Positions 60,386 through 64,000 of a stretch of DNA of 64,000 bases are shown here, one piece after another. The position numbers and the translations under genes were made by a program. Numbering within the stretch: the first letter of the stretch is position 1; the number at the start of each line of letters is the position of its first letter. The stretch spans positions 1 to 64,000 of the forward strand of contig CAUZDY010000002.1 of the NCBI GenBank assembly GCA_963578805.1. The letters are read 5' to 3'. The notes beneath the pieces are model-generated. The model saw only the letters and a program-made list of their open reading frames with translations. It did no database searches and was not told the DNA's origin. The DNA is from CAUZIB01 sp963578805 (GTDB lineage: Bacteria > Acidobacteriota > Vicinamibacteria > Vicinamibacterales > UBA8438).

Positions 60386-62371
60386 CTAAAAGTGAACGAC
60401 CAACCCGCCTATGAACTGCTTTGGGGGACTAGCAACAAGAAGCTCGTCGTAGACGGAGGCACCGAGAACATGGTCGCGGAAGAGGCTCCTGATGTCGACG
60501 AGCACCTCCCAGTTGCTACCCTCGCCCGGTGAAAACGGCAGGGTTTGTTTGACACGCAGAGCAAACCGCCCAGCGAGACCAGATGCCAGCCCGGCCGTGG
60601 AAGAATCGACCACCGAGAACGCAGAGTTGACTCGATACAACACAAAAATATCTGTTGCGGTCTCAGGAATCTCCGCCTCGATCGACGTTGTCACGTCGTG
60701 GATTTTCTCGGTGCCGGTTCGGAAAACGCCAACAGCCTGAGGTGACAACCCATTGGCCGCCCAAGGCGCCCACGTGGCATTTGTCAGGCTGTAGTCGACG
60801 GTTCCCCGCACGCGACCGGCAAGCGCATGGCTGAACATCAACCCCCATCCGTCACTACTCACGCCGCTCGCACTGGTCACGTAATAGTGGTCGGCCGATG
60901 AGACCTGGATCTGCGGCCGGATGCCAAACAGGGCGACCATCTGGTCGTTGACGTCCTGATAATACCGCCGCGCACCGACCGTCGACCCACGCCAAAAATC
61001 GCGCTCGACTGCTACTTCGAAATGCTGTGAGCGCTCGGCATGCAACGAATTCGTCGGTGACAACGAGGTAAACGTCCGTTCAGGAGGTAGCCACAGTTCG
61101 TTTACCGGAGGCAGGAACTCTTCAGCCCCAGGAGCCCGCATGTTTCGCGCAGCCGTGACCTGCACCCGGGTGCGATTCAGCGGTTCGACCGTCACCACAG
61201 CGTTTGGACTGACAAGTCCGACGCCAGGTAGATACCCGTACCGTGCCAAGCTAGTGCCGTAGTCGAGTGTGACCCGCCGGGAGGGTTCCCAGGTCCCTCG
61301 TACGTTCAACGTACCAACTTCACGACTGAAATCAGGTGTCACTGCGTCTTCGAGAACGGCCGCGCTCGGGATCAACGACTCCTGGTTCACCCGGTTGTGG
61401 ATGTGCTGGCGACTGTAGGAAAGGCCCATGGTCATAGCGTGCGTCTCGGCAGGTTTCATGTTGTAGGTGCCTGACAAGACCCATGAGCCCGCATCGCCGG
61501 TCATCATCGCGCCACGTAGCCTCCAACGGCTGTCGCGCTCGGTCCCGCCCACTGCGGCATAAGCGATCTGACCTGGCAAAACGTCTGTTCTCTGCAAATC
61601 AGTTGATGAATCAACGGTCGCGCGAGTGAGCAGATGAAGCTGGCCAGAGACAGGGAAGGTGCTCGGCGCGTCGCTCATCGTCTGGTTTGCCGCCAGGCGA
61701 GGAGCGATCGCAATCAACGATTCCCCGTCACCGTCATGGGCTGGAGTGATGCCAATACCTGAATCTTTCAAGACACTCCGCCGTGCACGACGTAACCGCC
61801 ACGCCTTCTCGGAGTCATCGTGCGGGGCGGGGCTGCCGGTCCCGATCGGCCCCGCTTCAACACCGGGACCGGGCAGGACCTCATCCGGCACACCGCTCAC
61901 TCCAAAATCATCGGGAGCCCCCAGTTGGCCGTCCGTGGCACCAAACCCAGCGGCGATAAACGTCGGAGGCGACGAGGCAACCACCTTCCGTGGGAGCGTG
62001 ACTGAGTAGGTTGTCGAGAGACCTGGCCTGACCTGGACGACAGAACGCCGCGTGGCGTCCAGGCCGGCAGCGTGGGTCCGCAGGAGGTAAGTGCCAGGGC
62101 GGAGAGCGCCGAATTCGAAACGACCATCCACGTCGCAGACAGCCAACGACACACCGACTGGACCGGTTGCTGAAACCAGAGTCGCCTCCGCTGGCTCGCC
62201 AGCGCTGTCCGTCACCACGCCCACGAGACGCCCGGATCCAAACGCTCGAGTATGCTCGGCCAGCCCGTTCCGTTTCGGCGATTCAGCGGCAAGAAGCGGT
62301 GACTGCCAGGATATCGTCTGGATAAAGAGGACCTGCACTACAGCGGCGACAATACGAAACACGCTCACCAT
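60386..62371 (-). CDS. Outer-membrane beta-barrel protein with carboxypeptidase-regulatory domain (TonB-receptor-like)
   Basis: About 661 residues from ATG 62371 (MVSVFRIVAAVVQ), overlapping nothing; the ATG at 62500 would overlap the upstream gene. A signal peptide is followed by a CarboxypepD_reg-like domain (GRLVGVVTDSAGEPAEATLVSA ... FEFGALRPGTYLLRTHAAGLDATRR), a low-complexity linker, and about 400 residues of alternating strands ending IGGLVVHF. Barrel and final Phe suit an outer-membrane location. A plug domain is not evident, so import via TonB is unproven. Confidence 0.75.
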   Translation of the reverse strand: MVSVFRIVAAVVQVLFIQTISWQSPLLAAESPKRNGLAEHTRAFGSGRLVGVVTDSAGEPAEATLVSATGPVGVSLAVCDVDGRFEFGALRPGTYLLRTHAAGLDATRRSVVQVRPGLSTTYSVTLPRKVVASSPPTFIAAGFGATDGQLGAPDDFGVSGVPDEVLPGPGVEAGPIGTGSPAPHDDSEKAWRLRRARRSVLKDSGIGITPAHDGDGESLIAIAPRLAANQTMSDAPSTFPVSGQLHLLTRATVDSSTDLQRTDVLPGQIAYAAVGGTERDSRWRLRGAMMTGDAGSWVLSGTYNMKPAETHAMTMGLSYSRQHIHNRVNQESLIPSAAVLEDAVTPDFSREVGTLNVRGTWEPSRRVTLDYGTSLARYGYLPGVGLVSPNAVVTVEPLNRTRVQVTAARNMRAPGAEEFLPPVNELWLPPERTFTSLSPTNSLHAERSQHFEVAVERDFWRGSTVGARRYYQDVNDQMVALFGIRPQIQVSSADHYYVTSASGVSSDGWGLMFSHALAGRVRGTVDYSLTNATWAPWAANGLSPQAVGVFRTGTEKIHDVTTSIEAEIPETATDIFVLYRVNSAFSVVDSSTAGLASGLAGRFALRVKQTLPFSPGEGSNWEVLVDIRSLFRDHVLGASVYDELLVASPPKQFIGGLVVHF

Positions 62372-62414
62372 CAGGTCGTCCTCGTTCTTCCCATGACTGG
62401 GAGTACTCGCTGAC

Positions 62415-63545
62415 TTACTCGCTGACGTTGAAGCGAACATCGCGTGCCAACGTCTGTTCTGCCACATTGTCCGTAATCTTGATCGCCAGCCTGAAGTCAC
62501 CGGCGGGGAAACTCCCCAGTGGAACCGATTGCCCAGACGGAAGTCCGCCAGTGACTGGCGTTCCTACCGGCCATGTCTGAGCATTGAACTCCTGGGGAGC
62601 CGTTCGATTAAAGAACGACTCACCCGCCGGACCGACCCGGTGAAAATCAAACTCGACGGTCACATCTGGACTCATCTCAGCAGTCAGTTGGGGATTGTAG
62701 ACATAAAACAGTAACGACAAGTTGTCGCTCTTGGTGTAATTCTCATCGCGCTTCGGCACAATTTGGGTCGTCCCAATCGTATACGGATTGATTCTCTGTA
62801 CCTCCGGGGAAAGAGGTGCATCGATCAGGTCCAACGTTCGTGCCATGAGGATCGTGCTCGTCTGCAACGCCTCACTCCAGAAATTCGGAACCTCCACCTC
62901 TTCTTTGAACACCATGACCATCGAACTGGCTAGCTCCTCCACTTGTAGCTCAATCCCCCGCTGACTTCGATTTGCCGCTGCATTCCGTCGTGCCTCTTCT
63001 TGGCTCGCTTCTTGCGCCGATTCAAACGCTTGCTCACCCGCGCTATCGCGGACGATGATGTACACGTCATAGTTCCCGCCCGGGGCCTGGAACGCCCGAT
63101 GGATCTCAACGGGGCCATCGTCCGTACTGTCTTCAGACACCTCAACAAAGAACAGATCTGAGTAGATGTCCGACTCGAGCGTCTCTTCCAAACTTGGTGG
63201 CAGCGCGTCGGCGGCCGGTGGTTCAACGTGAGGTGTGACGAACAGATACATCGCGAAGGTCGACGTGGAAAGCTTCGACGGATCCATCGTCACCGTAAAC
63301 GGGACGTAGATGCTACCTTCGGCACCCTTCAGGAAGTCCACCGAAATCTCGAACGGTTTCTCACTCGGCAGATCGCCACCTATCGCCGCACTCAGACTTT
63401 CCAAGAGTGTTTGAAACTCGTACTGCTGCCACTCCTCAAGAGCTGCCTCTTCGTCCTGCGCCAACGCGAAACCTGGATTAATTAAGAGTGTCATCGTGAA
63501 GACGCATACGGACATGACGGTGCGTCGACGGAGCTGTCTCTTCAT
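62415..63545 (-). CDS. Secreted protein, beta-sandwich type, unknown function
   Basis: 376 residues from ATG 63545 (MKRQLRRRTVMSVCVFTMTLLI), with a signal peptide ending near GFALAQ. The mature part has an acidic helix (EEAALEEWQQYEFQTLLESL) and repeated strand-rich segments (SIYVPFTVTMDPSKL, GNYDVYIIVRDSAG, LSLLFYVYNPQL, FRLAIKITDN) like tandem immunoglobulin-like domains. Family not recognised. It ends 43 bp before the barrel protein gene and is probably co-expressed with it. Confidence 0.7.
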   Translation of the reverse strand: MKRQLRRRTVMSVCVFTMTLLINPGFALAQDEEAALEEWQQYEFQTLLESLSAAIGGDLPSEKPFEISVDFLKGAEGSIYVPFTVTMDPSKLSTSTFAMYLFVTPHVEPPAADALPPSLEETLESDIYSDLFFVEVSEDSTDDGPVEIHRAFQAPGGNYDVYIIVRDSAGEQAFESAQEASQEEARRNAAANRSQRGIELQVEELASSMVMVFKEEVEVPNFWSEALQTSTILMARTLDLIDAPLSPEVQRINPYTIGTTQIVPKRDENYTKSDNLSLLFYVYNPQLTAEMSPDVTVEFDFHRVGPAGESFFNRTAPQEFNAQTWPVGTPVTGGLPSGQSVPLGSFPAGDFRLAIKITDNVAEQTLARDVRFNVSE

Positions 63546-63829
63546 CTGTACTGCTCTCCTAGAGCGCGGCTGCCTGGGTGCCGGACACCACGCCAATACT
63601 CCTACTATTTCGGTTAGGGACGGAGCAATCACACAGGTTACGACGCTCCGCAAGCTTCAGTGTAGTTCTACTTTGCCAATCATAGGTTACGTACCCACCT
63701 AAGTCAAACTTAGATTCTCGCTCCAAACTATTGCTTATGAAGGCTTTATTGACAAGTTCCGTCCCGAGATAGTCAGGCCGTGTCACGCTGACCTCATGGT
63801 ATCATCCCGGTTCCTGATCGTCCTGCGAT
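63546..63829. other. Divergent promoter spacer
   Basis: 284 bp between a secreted-protein gene and gpmI, transcribed in opposite directions. It must contain both promoters. No RNA gene or strong palindrome was noticed. Confidence 0.4.
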
Positions 63830-64000
63830 ATGCCACATCTCCAGCCACCCCTAGTGCTCATCGTTCTTGACGGATGGGGTCTGCGGCAGAATCGCGACCA
63901 CAACGCGATTGCCCTGGCACGAACGCCGACATTTCACGAACTCCTACAGCGGTATCCGCACGGGACTCTGGTCACGTCCGGCGAGGCCGTCGGGCTTCCC
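63830..64000 (+). CDS. gpmI: 2,3-bisphosphoglycerate-independent phosphoglycerate mutase, 5' end
   Basis: 57 codons before the window ends. PPLVLIVLDGWGLR carries the first metal-binding Asp. NAIALARTPTFHELLQRYPHGTL and SGEAVGLP are typical of GpmI N-termini, where the catalytic Ser normally comes shortly after DGWG/NA. It interconverts 2- and 3-phosphoglycerate in glycolysis. The rest lies outside the window. Confidence 0.92.
   Translation, partial: MPHLQPPLVLIVLDGWGLRQNRDHNAIALARTPTFHELLQRYPHGTLVTSGEAVGLP

Overview
The window reads as a chromosomal segment of a Gram-negative, GC-rich, respiring bacterium. The supporting signs are an outer-membrane porin and other secreted or beta-barrel proteins, menaquinone synthesis by the futalosine route (mqnE, mqnD), cytochrome-c and CuA-type proteins, a sigma-54 type response regulator, and GTG/TTG starts. 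Gene content and style resemble Acidobacteriota of the Vicinamibacteria type, but that placement is an inference from family resemblance only. No rRNA operon or CRISPR array was seen.

Layout. 1-5.5 kb: the nearly complete 3' part of an M19 dipeptidase, a tRNA-Arg, a GH3 glycosidase and divergent moaB-moeA. 5.5-14.5 kb: two membrane/zinc-ribbon proteins, Mn-type superoxide dismutase, nadA, mqnE, a cobalamin riboswitch driving btuDCF, and mqnD. 14.5-19.5 kb (minus strand): a cysteine/Fe-S block consisting of a cysteine synthase-rhodanese fusion, a JAMM protease, a CysO-like sulfur carrier, a MoeZ-like adenylyltransferase, iscR, a truncated iscS, an A-type Fe-S carrier and an internally deleted otsA. 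20-26 kb: a CoA transferase, the feoB locus with a membrane-tethered DtxR-FeoA protein, and a divergent soluble DtxR/MntR regulator. 26-30.4 kb: an accessory zone with truncated genes, a phage-type pseudogene, tmRNA and tRNA 3'-end fragments, a new dispersed repeat and two short reading frames with double-glycine leader motifs. 30.4-37 kb: a porin-CuA-dihaem cytochrome operon, queD, a PIN-like protein, a deoxyhypusine synthase-like protein and fabI. 37.2-46.4 kb: a complete arginine regulon (argR-argG-argH divergent from argC-argB-argD-argA-argJ-argF) around an ARG-box region. 46.4-55.7 kb: purE-purD, rpsU, a frameshifted UbiA-type prenyltransferase and four paralogous glycosyltransferases. 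55.7-64 kb: a sigma-54 activator with a large PDZ-GAF-PAS histidine kinase, two secreted proteins and the start of gpmI.

The main unexplained structure is a family of about 115-bp repeats in three copies (1421-1534, 28159-28272, 30050-30165), all in the same orientation. Each lies 105-113 bp from the 3' end of a tRNA or tmRNA sequence: intact tRNA-Arg, a 21-nt tmRNA 3' end, and a decayed tRNA-Leu 3' half. In each gap there is a pair of short direct repeats resembling arm-type recombinase sites. I interpret these as ends of a family of tRNA/tmRNA-targeting integrative elements, now mostly decayed. No integrase gene is visible in the window.

The other leading observations are the two GG-leader peptides next to this zone, the CysO-like carrier with a 10-residue tail beyond its Gly-Gly (which would need the adjacent JAMM protease), a leader peptide between the B12 riboswitch and btuD, and two neighbouring genes (otsA, iscS) that have each lost a large portion.
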